Positions 35,147-46,223 of a DNA stretch of 64,000 nt are shown here, one piece after another (the stretch's first letter is position 1; every line of letters begins with the position of its first letter). The notes beneath the pieces were generated by a model. That model made no database searches and had not been told where the DNA came from. It saw only the letters and a list, made by a program, of their open reading frames with translations. The position numbers and the translations under genes are program-made. This DNA is from Cycas panzhihuaensis. Taxonomy: Eukaryota; Cycadophyta. The stretch lies in contig CM041465.1 of assembly GCA_023213395.1 (NCBI GenBank), forward strand, positions 55,869,741-55,933,740, read 5' to 3'.

Positions 35147-35569
35147 TCAGGGGTGGTCGTCCAGGAGAGGGAGGCGATGCTCAAGGATGAGGTGAACGAG
35201 GCTGTTGGCCTCAACATTGAGGTCCCTGGGGATGTGCCGAATATCTACTGATGAGAAACGAGCCAGAAGAGACCTGGCAGCAAATGCGAGGGTTCTCAGG
35301 TGATGGCATCACACCTGGTAGACCTGGGTGAGATGGGATACCACAACCTAAGAATCGCAAAGCAACACGATGGATCCGTGATGGAAACAGAGAGCATCGG
35401 TAAGGGCTTCAATAACGGCCATGTACTCAGCTTCGTTATTGATTGCTTCAGGAAGGAAGACCCCGGAACGTAAGAAATCATGTCCGGAGGGGCTCCGAAG
35501 AATCCATACAGCGGCGGAAGGCCTGGGGTTACCGTGGCTTCCACCATCGGTAAAAATGAAACTAGACAT
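35147..35569 (-). pseudogene. Second, archaeal-type RNase H (aRNH) downstream of integrase
   Basis: A frame of 141 codons from ATG 35569 to the TGA at 35149-35147. It starts FIFTDGGSHGNPRPSAAVW (first catalytic Asp plus the G-x-x-GNPGP-like motif). It continues with INNEAEYMAVIEAL (catalytic Glu, the usual TNNEAEY block), VLLCDS (third Asp) and a terminal RDLNVEANSLV block matching R-x-x-N-x-x-A-D-x-L-V, with the final Asp read as Asn. Two in-frame stops interrupt it: one right after CDS, where Gln is usual, and one 16 codons later. This type normally removes RNA from hybrids and in Tat elements usually lies between RT/RNase H and integrase. Here it sits alone, 4 kb past integrase. Confidence 0.85.
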
Positions 35570-36845
35570 GTCTGAATACTAAGCTCTAGTAGCAAACAAA
35601 TAGCGATAAAAATAAAAGAAAGACTTGAATGGCGAGCAAGAAGGTGGCTAAGAAGGGTAGGAGGACCTAACAATAAGGTTACCCAAAAATGAGAGCAAGC
35701 AATCTAGCCATCAGCTGAGAGTGGGTAGAGAAAAGATGCCTTGGAGCACCAAAGGTTGCTTTGGGAAGCAAAACATGCCCCCAGATGGGGGAGCATTCCC
35801 TTTGGAGACCCCAGGGGCAAAAAAGGGCTGCGAAAACAAGTCCAAGGCGGTGAAATAAGCCAAACAAGTATAAACTCAGGCATGCACGGGAGTAGCACAT
35901 AAAACGAGGTAAAAGGGCACTAGAGAAAAGTGCAATAATGGGGTGCCATAAATGCCTTTGCGAGAGAAGGCGAAAAGGGTGTCCATAGAGCACAACGGGC
36001 GATAGGGCCAGAAGGCAAAGGCAACCAGGGAAACGAGATGGTCCCAACGGCTGTCGCGAGGTTAGAAATGGAAGAAGTGCCCGTCGAGACCCCCGCTTAT
36101 ATAAGGAAAACGAATGAAAATTGGATTTATTTTCACTAGCTCTCGTACGAAACCAGAGCCATTTCCTTACAACGCAGAGCGCTGCCTGACTTCGGAGGCA
36201 CACAGGAGACGATCCGACCGTTGGATCTGAGCATCGCAAGAGCCATTATGACCAGAGCGATGAGATGGCCATGGTTCGTCCAGACCCCGTGAGTGGATCT
36301 CACAAAACCCATCCCATTTCAAAGTTTAAAGTTTATTGCTTTTTAATGAATTTAATGCATTTTTTATGCCCCTTATGGGCAATTGGATGCCTCTCAGAGT
36401 CTGAATTAGACCCAGAAAGAGGCAAGGACCTGGGCATTAGGCAGCCATGGTCCCGGTGGGCCCCACAGGGGTCCACCATAAGAAATTTTATGATTTTCTG
36501 GGCAAAAACCCCCCTTTTTAGGGGGGTTACCGTTCGTACCGCAGCCAAGTTCGCAGTGCCGCGATCTTGGAAGTGGGATCACCATAGGATCACGATCACC
36601 ATGGGACCCACTCTAAATTTAGCAGTATCGCTAAATTTAGCATGGTACGTAGGCAGAAAACTAGAAAAAAATAAAAGAGGGGCCAAATGACCCCCAAAAT
36701 TAGGCAGGAAAGTCAGGAAGAAAGCCAGGAGCATAGATGACTACTAGGAGGCTGACCTTGACTGACTTTTGATGATTACAGGCAGTTACTGCAGTGGACA
36801 ACTGCGAGAACGTAGGTATGCCCATATTCAGCTACATAGAGATGG
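35570..36845. promoter_or_regulatory. Divergent intergenic region between aRNH and PMD genes
   Basis: About 1.28 kb separating two genes transcribed outward. It holds a palindromic TATA-like CTTATATAAG at 36096-36105, usable in either direction; a C6/G6 hairpin near 36511-36528; and at 36622-36639 an 18-base stretch matching the LTR (34274-34291) at 17 of 18 positions, with GTACCG upstream in both. Long frames here (35679-36239 minus, 36265-36690 plus) show no domain. A possible 3' splice site (gatgattacag, ending near 36780) precedes the plus-strand gene. A promoter role is inference. Confidence 0.5.
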
Positions 36846-37619
36846 CATCTTGAGAGGATAGAGCGACTCTGAAGAGGTGTGGCCTATACAAGGCCCTCAA
36901 GACACCTCGGCCAGGCGCACTGCAGGCTTCTGGTTGACATCGTATCACACTGGGACAGGATGAGGCACGTATTTCACCTACCTCACATAGGTGATGTCAC
37001 TATTACCCCAGGGGATATCAGGCAGATTCTGGGAGTTCCAGCGACAGGGAGGCCAGTGAGGTTGGGAGCGCTACCTAGCACCAAGGTAGCACACAAGGAG
37101 GTGGCCCAGTTTTTCATAGGGACCGACAGGTGGGAGTGGAGGGGAGTTGCCCTCTAGACTATGCTCATGTCCAAGATTCCTCAGGTGAGGAAGTTGATCA
37201 TGTTATGCATTCTGTTCCAGATTTCCTAGAAATAGAACTACATGGAGATCCCTAGAGGCTAGGGGGATGCAGCGCACCGGTGTAAGGCTGGCGAGAGGAT
37301 GGATTGGGCTACCCTGGTCGCAGTGAACCTCGTCGCACAGCTAGACACCATCTGGAGTTCTGGCAGGGGAGGATTCTCTTATAGCACGTTGTTACAGTGC
37401 TGGTTTTTTGACCATTTTGTAGTAGTAGCACCAGTAGGGGGGCCATACCCCATAGCAGAGTGGGCCTCAATGGTCCACAGATGGCAGATGCGGCTATGAG
37501 GGACAAAGGACCAGGCCCATGTCCGCCAATCAGTAGATGAGATGTCACTCAACCTCCTCACTTTGATAGACTATACAGCAGAGCCATACAGGGTAGTGAG
37601 GTGGGAGAGTGATGATGAG

Positions 37620-37860
37620 GCAGGCAGAGCAGGAGCGCCCATCGACGACGACAACGATGGCGATAGCGACGATGACAGTGATGATGGGGGAGATGGGGCT
37701 GGCCCATCACGACCTGTAGGAGAGGCAGGTCCATCATGACCTGCAGGAGGAGCAGGTCCATCACGGTCAGCAGGAGGAGCAGCAGGACCATCCGGGACTG
37801 CCAGAGGAGGGGCAGGCCCATCAGGAGCCACTGAGGAGAGCAGGGGGCCACTTACCAAGG
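37620..37860 (+). repeat. Low-complexity Asp-rich and Gly-Pro-Ser repeat tract
   Basis: Within the PMD gene. First come GAC/GAT-rich codons (about 20 acidic residues), then imperfect 15-30-base repeats around gcaggtccatca and gcaggaccatcc encoding GAGPS-like units. It behaves as a flexible linker and is a likely slippage site. Confidence 0.75.
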
Positions 37861-38028
37861 CCCGCAGACTACGAATTGTGAGGAGATTTGAAGAGGCAAG
37901 GGTCAAGCCAGTCCCTGCTAGGAGTGAGGCTGAGGTAGAGGAGGTACCTGAGGACAAGGTACCTACAGCTGGCAGAGAGCCTGGAGACGAGGATGTCACC
38001 CGAGCATAGGAGCCAACGGCCATGGCAG

Positions 38029-38101
38029 GTGAGACCTAACCGTTTCCTTAGTCATTTGACATCTAGGTAGACACTTGGTTTCATTTTATCATGGTATGCA
38101 G
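38029..38101 (+). other. Predicted 73-nt intron in the PMD gene
   Basis: The donor is gcag/gtgagacc and the acceptor ttatcatggtatgcag/tgg. The upstream exon ends with one base of a codon and the downstream exon supplies two, so splicing keeps the register and enters the C-terminal frame at 38104 without a stop at the join. The intron is T-rich and of typical short plant length. Predicted only from sequence. Confidence 0.6.
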
Positions 38102-38610
38102 TGGGGATATACACTGACACACGGCATGTTGCACTGGCAGGTGTAGCAAAGGTCCAAAGACTGGTGGAGGCCATGGTGAGGGAGATGTTCCCTCAGGTTT
38201 ACGCAAAGGGGAAACTACCCATCCAGGCAGAGGATGCACCCAGGGCGGCAGGAACCCATATGCAGGCGTTCGTCCCACTGGCAAGGGTGAGAGACATCTA
38301 GGCTACAGAGTCCCAGGAACACATGACATTCAGGGGGCGGCTGCAGCGAGAGCTTGACGCATCCAGGGGTGAGAGGGACGAGCTATGTAGATGAGTCCAG
38401 GCCTTAGAAGCTCAGAGCGGAGCATGGGGAGACGCAGAGAGCAGGGTCTGCATAGCGGTGCTCGAGGAGCGCCTCAAGGTGATAGAGGAGGGGCTCCGAG
38501 GAGAGAGGGATCGTATCCAGGCCCGATACGATCAGCTGGTGGCCCAGATGGCCTCAAGGTCGAGCAGGAGCTGGACCTACACACACACAGTGGCTACAAC
38601 CCCGAGATGA

Positions 38611-39638
38611 CCTCAGGACGAGGGGAGCGAGGCAGGCAGCTCGTGGAGGCCCAGGAGAAGCCTTGGAGGGATGTGGTCCCCAGGAGAGGGATCACATAGA
38701 CTAGGGGATGACACCCCAGGAGCAGGACAGTAGTAGCATATGAGATGTACATTTGGTTTTGACGGGAAAGTGCGGGCCTCCACGGGGTCATATATATAGG
38801 CTCATATAATTGTACCCCACTGCAAGGATCCCAGCTTCCCACATGCATGATGTACCATGATATTTTTGATGGATATATATATGAGGTAATTGGAACCCCA
38901 TTTTGACATGAAATGGTGTGTATCATGTATGATAGAGATAGCATGTATGTTTTACTTTGTATGTTGTAAATGTTTTGATGTAAATATGTTTTGTCGTAAT
39001 ATGCATGTATTTCCTTCCATGTATGGTTATATGTCTAACAGGAGCACACACATCCACCGTAAGCAGAGGTGATCGAGAGGTGTGAGGTTAGAAATAGAGT
39101 GACATGCACATCCACGGAGGAGTATAGCAGAATATGCAAAGGAAGCAACAGGCATGAGAGGGGAGTGACGATACTCCATGGCATCGTCCCAATTGGGGAA
39201 TGCCCAAATAGGAAGACAAAGGTTCCCAAGAGGATACGGGAATACAGGTTCCGTGGGAGGAACCAGAAGAAAAAGCGAAAATCCATCTTAAATTGCCATT
39301 CTACTCGTGGTTGGGAGAAATGGGAACGATTTAAGATGGTAGTTTGGGCTTGTTTCAGAGCAACGCGAAGAAAAAGCAGAAGGATCATGCGTAAAACTTC
39401 TTAAAGAACTTCTCGTTGACCACTTTCTCAAATTCTAGCCTTCCAGGGTAGCGATCCTATATGCGCTATTATCGAGGCTTTCAAGAATAACGAAGGGGCC
39501 TACCCATTTGGGCCCGAATTTGGCCAAGTGGTCGTAAAGGTCTTTCAACTTGAGGACGTGGTCCCTAGGGCACAAAGGACGGGCACGAAGACGTTTATCA
39601 TATGTCCTTTGTAAGCAGGCTTTTAAAGCGAGGTTTGC
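38611..39638. other. Convergent region between PMD gene end and integrase end
   Basis: About 1 kb where plus-strand PMD and minus-strand pol transcripts meet. On the minus strand, degenerate extension of the integrase tail may reach ~39400; otherwise no domain was recognised. 38860-39030 is AT-rich (gatatatatatgagg, tttgtatgttgtaaatg) and could hold the PMD 3' end signals. Confidence 0.45.
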
Positions 39639-40660
39639 TTAGTAAGCCATCAAGTGCCTCTCATCCAGGGCTTCGAGGTCCAGGAGGCGAGCCTGGCGGA
39701 TAGACTCCTCGTCAATAAGGCCTCGAAGGGAAACCTGTAGAGAGGGGATCTCCACTTCCAATAGGAGTACCGCCTCAGTTCCGTAGACTAACGAGAATAG
39801 AGTCATTCTAGTAGTCGTGCGGATGGAAGTGTGATAAGCCCATAGGGCAGAAGGGAGTTTTATGTGCCAATCCCTTTGAGATTGGGCAACGGTCTTCTTT
39901 AAAATGCTGATGAGTGTTTTGTTGAAAGATTCAACTTGCCCGTTTGCTTGGGGGTAATAGGGGGACGATGTCTTATGTGAGATTTTGAATTTCTCGCACA
40001 GCTCATCCATCTCCTTATTATAGAAGGAAGTTCCATTATCTGTAATTAGGACATCTGGAATCCCGAAATGGCAAATAATATACTGGTAGACGAAGGTGGC
40101 TATCGTCTTACCAGGCGTAGTGGACAGGGGGATTGCCTCTACCCATTTAGTAAAGTATTCAGTAGCGGTTAAGATAAACTTATGTTGTGTGGAAGATGGC
40201 AGCGATATAGCCCCAATGAGGTCTAAGCCCCATTGAGAAAAGGGCCACAGAGACACGATAGGGTGCAGTGCCTCGGAAGGCACGTGAGAGACATTGGCGT
40301 GCTCCTGACATCGCTGACATCTAAGGGCATAAGTGTGGGCATCCTTGAATAAGGATGGCTAGTAATAACCCATGCAGAGGATCCTTTAGGCCATGGATTG
40401 GCCCCCAAAGTGACCTCCACAAATGCCATGGTGGCATTCACAGAGTATTTTGTCCGCTTCATCAGGGGTGATACAGTGAAGCAGGATCCCATTGAAGGAT
40501 CTCTTATACAACACTTCATCCACGAGGAGGTGTCGCCTAGCGGTGGCGCAGATGCATGACCTAACCTTGTTACTGGCTTCAAGGTGATATTCTTGCTAAG
40601 TCTGATATCGCACAATGTCGCCATACCACTTGCTATCAGTGAGTGGGCGAGGAGAAGCAT
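39639..40660 (-). pseudogene. Tat-type integrase with H2C2 zinc domain
   Basis: The zinc-binding N-terminus reads HHGICGGHFGG then RCQRCQEHANV (HHCC ligands, 40440-40300). It is followed by the catalytic core: WGLDLIGAI (first Asp), PDVLITDNGTSF (second Asp, DNG block) and YYPQANGQVESFNKTL (the Glu, QANGQVE block). The core frame, 40283-39639, is open for 214 codons and ends ALWAYHTSIRTTTRMTLFSLVYGTEAV, a conserved integrase tail. The H2C2 part is in the next frame. It inserts element DNA. The core looks nearly intact; the frame change upstream makes the polyprotein non-functional. Confidence 0.9.
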
Positions 40661-41353
40661 CTTGGATGGTCATAATAGACTGGTCCGGGAAAGAGTCGTC
40701 AATAGGAATGCCACTCGCGTTAGGGATGGCAGCATCAGCTAGTTCTCTACCACTATTGTTCCCTTCTTCAACTTCCTATTAACGACTTGTAAGTCAAACT
40801 CTTGAAGCAGGATAGCCCAACGACCTGCCCTACCCATCAAGTCTGAACGAGTAAGCAAGTAACGCAAGGGATCAGATTGAACGATCACCTTGGTTGTGTT
40901 ACCGAGCAAGTAATGCCTAAACTTCTTGGTCGTATGGACCAAGGAGAGGCATTCCTTCTCATCGGGAGGATAGTTTAATTCAGCGACAACGAGAGTGCAG
41001 CTGATGAAATAAATAGCCCTCTCGGTTCCCGAATCGTCCTCCTGTGCGAGCATTGTGCCCAGGGATTCGTCAGTTGTCGAGGTGTACAAAATGAAGGGCC
41101 TATCAAAGCGAGGAGGCGCCAGCGTAGGGGTGGAAACGAGAGCTTCCTTGAGTCCTATAAAGGCCTTTTGGGTCTTATCTGACCAAACAAAATGGGATCC
41201 TTTCTTCAATAGGTTCATAAGAGGCTTGGCGTTTATGGCGAAATTTCCCAAGAAACGCCTCAGAAAACCAAGCCTACCTAAAAATGACTTAATTTATCAT
41301 TGGGTCTTAGGCGGCGGCATGTCAAGGATTGCCTTGACTTTTTCTAGATCAAT
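40661..41353 (-). pseudogene. Tat-type Ty3/Gypsy RNase H (gRNH)
   Basis: The 41251-40739 frame covers 170 codons: LKEALVSTPTLAPPRFDRPFI (the connection into RNase H), then FILYTSTTDESLGTMLAQED (first Asp replaced: the usual Y-x-D reads YTS), AELNYPPDEKECLSLV (Glu block), and QSDPLRYLLTRSDLMGRAGRW (third Asp, the usual T-D-x-x-x-L). Only ~70 residues separate it from the integrase zinc domain, so the second RNase H usual in Tat elements is not at this place. Confidence 0.85.
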
Positions 41354-42390
41354 TTAGATTCCTTGTTGGGATACGAGGAAACCCAAGAGTTTGCCTGAAG
41401 TGATGGCAAACATGCATTTGAGCAGGTTCAGGCTGACATGATACTTGCAGCATCTTGTAAAGATGGCGTGCAAGTCGGATGGATGATGGGCTCTCATATG
41501 TGAAAGGGCCATCATATCATCCATGAAGACCTCCAATGTATTGTTGATGAGGTCGTGAAAGTTAAATGCATGGCTCTTTGATAAGTAGCCCCTGCATTCT
41601 TAAGACCAAAGGGCATTGCCTTGTAGGCAAAGGTACCCCATGGCATAGTGAAGGCCATCTTGTGGTAGTCTTTAGGAGAAATCTGAATCTGGTTATACCC
41701 AGAGAAGCTGTCCATTAAGGACATAACTTTGAATCCAACCGTACGATCAATTATTTGATCAATGAAGGGAAGAGAAAAGTTGTCCTTAGGACAAGTGTTA
41801 TTTATGTCGCGGAAGTTGACACAAATGTGAATGGTCCCATTCTTTTTTGCAACGAGAATGATATTCGATACCCACTTAGGGTAATCGATGGAAGAAATAA
41901 GTCCCACATCTAGAAGCTTCTCAACCTCCATCTTAACAGTGGCTGAAAGCTTCGGGTGAAGGGGACGCTGCTTCTAACACACAGGGTGAGCATCAGGAAC
42001 AGTCGTAAGGTTATGCGTGATGATTGAGGGGTCAATCCCCTTCATGTCCGAGTAGTCCCATGTGAATACATCACAGAATTCTTGGAACAGGAGGGAGTAT
42101 TCCCTCACTTCGTCAGGAGTGCATTCCACTCCTACCTTGATGATCTTATCCGGGGCAAGGACTATGTCCTGAGTTGCCCCCATGCACATAGCATTCCCCT
42201 TCTCGAAATGGAGAGGGGCAAGATCAATAGGGAGAGACGCAATGGAAGAAGGGATTGGGTCAGCTAGTGTGGACCCAATCGCTAGGATCTTATGGTGGCC
42301 AAGCTTAAGGTGACTAGAAGACAAACTAGGGGTGGAGCTGGCTAAGTGCTCCAGCAAAGCCTCGTCATCCTCAAATAGTCCACCCCATGG
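41354..42390 (-). pseudogene. Tat-type reverse transcriptase
   Basis: The N-terminal linker is at 42357-41974 (FQEFCDVFTWDYSDMKGIDP, the typical F-x-D-V-F-A-W-x-Y-x-D-M-P-G block). RT proper is at 41931-41512: WVSNIILVAKKNGTIHICVN, CPKDNFSLPFIDQIID, SLMDSFSGYNQIQI and PFGLKNAGATYQRAM. After a frameshift near 41530 comes the catalytic box VFMDDMMALS and the thumb to 41354. The Asp of SLMDSFSGY and both Asp residues of the box remain. One stop at ~41973, the frameshift at ~41530 and the shift relative to gag-protease near 42390 break it. Confidence 0.9.
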
Positions 42391-45300
42391 ATGACCTGAC
42401 TTTGAATGGACGAGGTGCGAGATGGCATGGGAGTGATAGGGCTAGTATGGCCTAAAAGCTGCCCATCATCCCTAAGGGACTCTAGGAGAGAGTCAGGGAG
42501 AGGTCCCTCGTAAAAAGTAGGAGGGAAACTCTCAACATCATCACCTGCAGAAGGTGATGGGATGGAAGAGCTAGGAACATGATGATCAACATGCATAATG
42601 TCATGTGACATGTGAAAATAACCAGGCTCTATAACAAAAGGGATCCTAGGGGAAAACCTAGGACTAGGAGGATGCCCCACACTAGTGCGGAGAAACGAAA
42701 CTGGGTGAGGACGATCCTCATCCTCACTATAGGACCCGTCATCATCAAACATGGCAAGGTACCCATAGCTTCCGACGCCAATGGGGTCAAAACGCGTTAA
42801 ATCAGGGGAAGAAGATACGGGATCTTCTTCACGGTAAGAGGAATCAGGGATTCCGATGGAGCAGGTCAAGACATGATCGGAAAGCCGTTTGTTTCCCTTC
42901 GTATGGCCATGGCTCACCTGAGCAGAAGGCCTAGTTTGTTTAGTGAGCGATCGCTCACGGGAGACGACTTTCATTTGCCCATTATGGACAAATTTAAGTT
43001 GCCCCCAATGGGTGGAACACATGGCTCCCATTTGGTCAAGCCATGGTCGACCCAGAAGTAGGTTGTAATCAACGTCAACATCGAGGATGACGATGTTAGT
43101 AACGACAGTCTTATCCTCGAGAGTAAGAGGTATCGAGACAGATCCGAGCGAAGTCTTCTCGCTACCATCATAACCCTGACAATGCCATGGAATAAGTTCC
43201 AAGGCAGAAATGCCAAGCTCTTACATGACGCGCAAGGGCATGGCATTGACGGAAGAACCATTGTCCACGACAGTTCTTCACAACATGCAATCAGGAGTAT
43301 CTATGGTAATGGTGAAAGGGAAGTTCCATTGGCGTTCCCTTCCACTAGACACGGGAAGATGTCTGGGATTGAAAGAGATGACAGGTTCGCAACTTTGGGT
43401 TCTGCCCAAGGTGTGAACGGATGCGTCATTCGATCCTAGAGCTTCCAAGAGGAGTGTTTGCTGCTCGGGGCAACTTCTCAAGATGTCCATGATGGACATC
43501 CCGGCAGCCATGGTGAGAAGCTCTTCGACTATGGAAAAGGGCTTACCCCTCCCTGTGGGTTGAATAAGGGCTCTCCTAAAGTCAAATCTATCGGGGTAGA
43601 TGGGAATGCTCTTGGGAAGTGCGGGAATCTCTGGAGGAACGACTTCCGAGGGAGGATCAAGTTGCAAGGTAGACGCGGAGGCACCTATTACCTCTTTTGT
43701 GACTTGAGACTGGGTCAAAGCATAAAGGGGAGTGGTCTCAAGCATCTCGATCACCTTCTTTCCCTTGTTACGGGACTGTGAAGGTGATGGAGAACGGCGG
43801 TTAGGGGAGCGCGAAAGGGAAGATGGTCTTCGCATTCCCTTCCCTCTACCATGCGAAGGGCGAGAATCGGGGGATCTTTCCCAATTCTGATTGTTCCTTT
43901 GTTGAACATCATGACCATGTTCCCCATGTTTGGGGAATAGGTCTCTATGAACGGGTTGATCGAGGTTAGGCCTCGATGCTTGCCTAGGGGATGAATTGCG
44001 CGGTAGGGTGTCACGTGGGTGTTACGCCCGACAACGTGAATCATCGTGAAAGCACTCCCCGTGGATGGAACACCACCTCTTCTCAAGGGGAGGATCGATC
44101 CTCCTTGCTTGAGAAGGTTGGATGTTACCCCCTTTGGGGGGAATGGCACGAGAAGCTTGTTGAACTGGTTTATGGAAGGTCGACGATGAAGGGGGTTGGA
44201 GTTTAAGCTCCTTCATCGTGCGCTCGAATGAGCGAATAGCGAAGGTAAGAGGGTCTAAGGTCCTCTCAGTCAGATGAGAGGTAGACCTGGCAGGTTGTGA
44301 AGGTTTGGTTTCCTTCATTGGGGGAGGTGCCTCACGACGTTGTGAGGGCTTGGAAGGTTTCTTGAGTCCAGCTTGGATCTTAATGGCCTCCAATGCCAAG
44401 CACCTCGTAATCGCGAAGTCGCATGTGGTTGCCTCCATCTTAAGGACTTCCACATATACTTTAGGGTGAAGCACGTTGACGAAGAGATCTCGCTTTAACT
44501 CTTCAGGCAATGTGGCCTTGGTAGAGTGAAGGAGATCATGAAAGCGTCACATAAAGTCATGATTCATTTCATTGTGACCTTGTTTAAGCGACAAGAGTGC
44601 TTTCATTCCGCTCTCGAATGGATGGGCTACGTCAAAGTAATTGACGAACTCATCCACCAATTGCTGGAATGAAGAAATGGAATGGGTAGGGAGACAATAA
44701 AACCACTTGAAGGCGTCGCCCTGCAAGGATCGCGAAAATAGCTTCATCAGAATGTGGTCATAAGCCCAATAATCTATGCACGCCATAGAAAAACTACGTA
44801 CATGCTTGGTTGGGTCTTGCGACGAAGTTCCGTCAAATTTGGGAACTTCAGGAGGGTGAGGTGGCAGGTTAGTCCTTAGTGCCTCAACGGATAATGGCGT
44901 TGACCTGTAGTCCATGAAAGGACGTGTCCTTACATGGGCCAATGGATCGATGATCGGTAAAGGAACGGGAATAGATGAAGGCGGTAAACCCATCCCTCCT
45001 TGGAGAAATGCCCCTTGTTGGAAAGGGGGTTACAGATAAATGCTTTGGAAGGAAGGTACATTCCCTTGCAAAGACACAGCAACAGGAGCTGCACTAGGTG
45101 GCGAAAACGAGGGGTGAGGGACCGGATTCTGCCCATATGGGCCACCTATAGGTAGTGCAACCCCATATAGGTGTAATGGGTCCACCCTATAAGCAGGGAG
45201 ATGGTTCCCCCTACCCTGCCCCCAAGGTTGAGATGTGTAACCTGGGGGCACGTAAAGGGAAGGGCCATCGGATGATTTTTGAACATATGTGGGAGCGGAT

Positions 45301-46049
45301 CCCACATAGCTGACAGTGGTAGCACTAGTAAGAACTTAAGGCCTACTAGGAAATGCATGTGCTATATTTAAGGGTGGCACATTCATTTGACTCGGGAATG
45401 GCATGCTAATCCCAAGTTGGGGAAAGGACATGCCACGAATGAGTCATGAAGAAGTAGGACCGCAGCTAGGGATAGACGACGCAACACTTGCCCTGGGAGC
45501 TGGTGTAGACACGGCATAGGACGAGTGTGTGCAGACAGAAGCATCATTCATTGTAGGAGGCACAGGTATGGATGAAGAAAATGCTACATTGCGCAACATT
45601 TCTTCAAACCACCTAGGATATGATTGGCGGCGAGTTGTTCGAAAGTACTCACTGAGCGCTTCAACCACGTCAGTGGGAGGGATATCCTTGTAGTTGTACG
45701 AGGTCGATGGGATCTCGAATGTCAGGGATCCCTCAAGGCACTCCTCGTACAGCTCACCAATAGGATGGTGAGTCTTGTGAGGAGACGAATCTTCTGCAGC
45801 ATGGGTAGAAGGACGAAAGTCAGCGGGGTGAAACTGGTCATCTGGATAATATATGGAATCATCGCCCCCATGGGTGGATTCTGGAATAGATGCGGGAAAT
45901 TCCTAAGTTCCCGCAACCATGGTATGGTAAGCCCAATTGGACGGGTAACCTTCCATTATCGAATCGGGGTTCGACGCCGGAAGGGAACAAGGCGATTGGT
46001 CTTCTAACAATGGCGGCAGACCTTGCAAGTGACGTGAGAAACGTCGCAT
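42391..46049 (-). pseudogene. Tat-type Gag-protease polyprotein
   Basis: One reading register runs from ATG 46049 to ~42342 with about half a dozen stops. The N-terminal third is Pro/Ser-rich. The Gag core (44993-44022) contains VPKFDGTSSQDPTKHVRSFS, LMKLFSRSLQGDAFKWFYCLP and the F-V-x-x-F block. A CSIHGECFHDDSRC motif near 44060 sits where a zinc knuckle is expected. Protease has VVDNGSSVNAMPL (catalytic D-x-G, the DNGS form typical of Tat/Ogre) near 43265 and YNLLLGRPWLDQM near 43055. A Pro/Asp-rich spacer (42900-42390) leads to RT in another frame. Capsid and polyprotein cleavage are the family roles. Confidence 0.85.
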
Positions 46050-46203
46050 GCAATGCCTTCACGAGCATTATTAAAAGGAAGCAAAAAGAGGGAAATGAAG
46101 CAAGCACGTTGGGGACTACCCAACTGAAATACAGAATAAGAGACTACCTAGAGGCAAGAACACCAACGAAAAGGGGAAGAGAAACTAGTTCCCTTACTGG
46201 TAG
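46050..46203 (-). other. Leader of Tat-type element
   Basis: Only ~155 bp lie between the primer-binding site and the gag ATG at 46049; no other feature. Confidence 0.6.
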
Positions 46204-46222
46204 TTCCCCAGTATGGTCGCCA
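46204..46222 (-). other. Primer-binding site of Tat-type element
   Basis: The minus strand reads TGGCGACCATACTGGGGAA, one base from the 5' LTR. TGGCGAC...TGGGGA is the form used by many Tat/Ogre elements and differs from the Met-tRNA site of the other elements here. The exact tRNA was not determined. Confidence 0.8.
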
Positions 46223-46223
46223 G

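Larger units (their letters stand above)
36846..38610 (+). pseudogene. Antisense plant-mobile-domain (PMD) gene carried by the retrotransposon
   Basis: One plus-strand reading register from ~36846 to 38028, broken by about six stops. It has PMD hallmarks: LPHIGDVTITPGDIRQILGV (the G-[DE]-[MV]-T-x-T-[LP]-x-D-x-x-x-[IL]-L-G block), the following GRPVRLG, then WATLVAVNLVAQLD and FSYSTLLQCWFFDHF. An Asp-rich and Gly-Pro-Ser-repeat linker follows (37620-37860). A GT...AG intron at 38029-38101 joins it in phase to a charged, coiled-coil-like tail (RLVEAMVREMF..., ERLKVIEEGLRGERDRIQ) ending at a TGA at 38608. It is convergent with pol and divergent from aRNH. PMD proteins occur in host genes (MAIN/MAIL) and in transposons. 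The start codon is uncertain. Confidence 0.78.

Noticed and set aside
35679-36239. 186-codon minus-strand frame
   Set aside because: No domain or motif, Leu/Phe/Cys-rich in a way typical of chance frames in balanced-GC DNA, and it covers the region better read as aRNH upstream sequence. Kept only as possible leader.
36265-36690. 141-codon plus-strand frame ahead of the PMD gene
   Set aside because: No recognisable domain, it crosses the hairpin and the LTR-like motif, and it is not in the PMD register. It could be a 5' exon but nothing supports that.
43458-43781. 107-codon plus-strand frame (and similar plus-strand frames at 45624-46294)
   Set aside because: Shadows on the opposite strand of the gag-protease gene, whose domains are clear on the minus strand.
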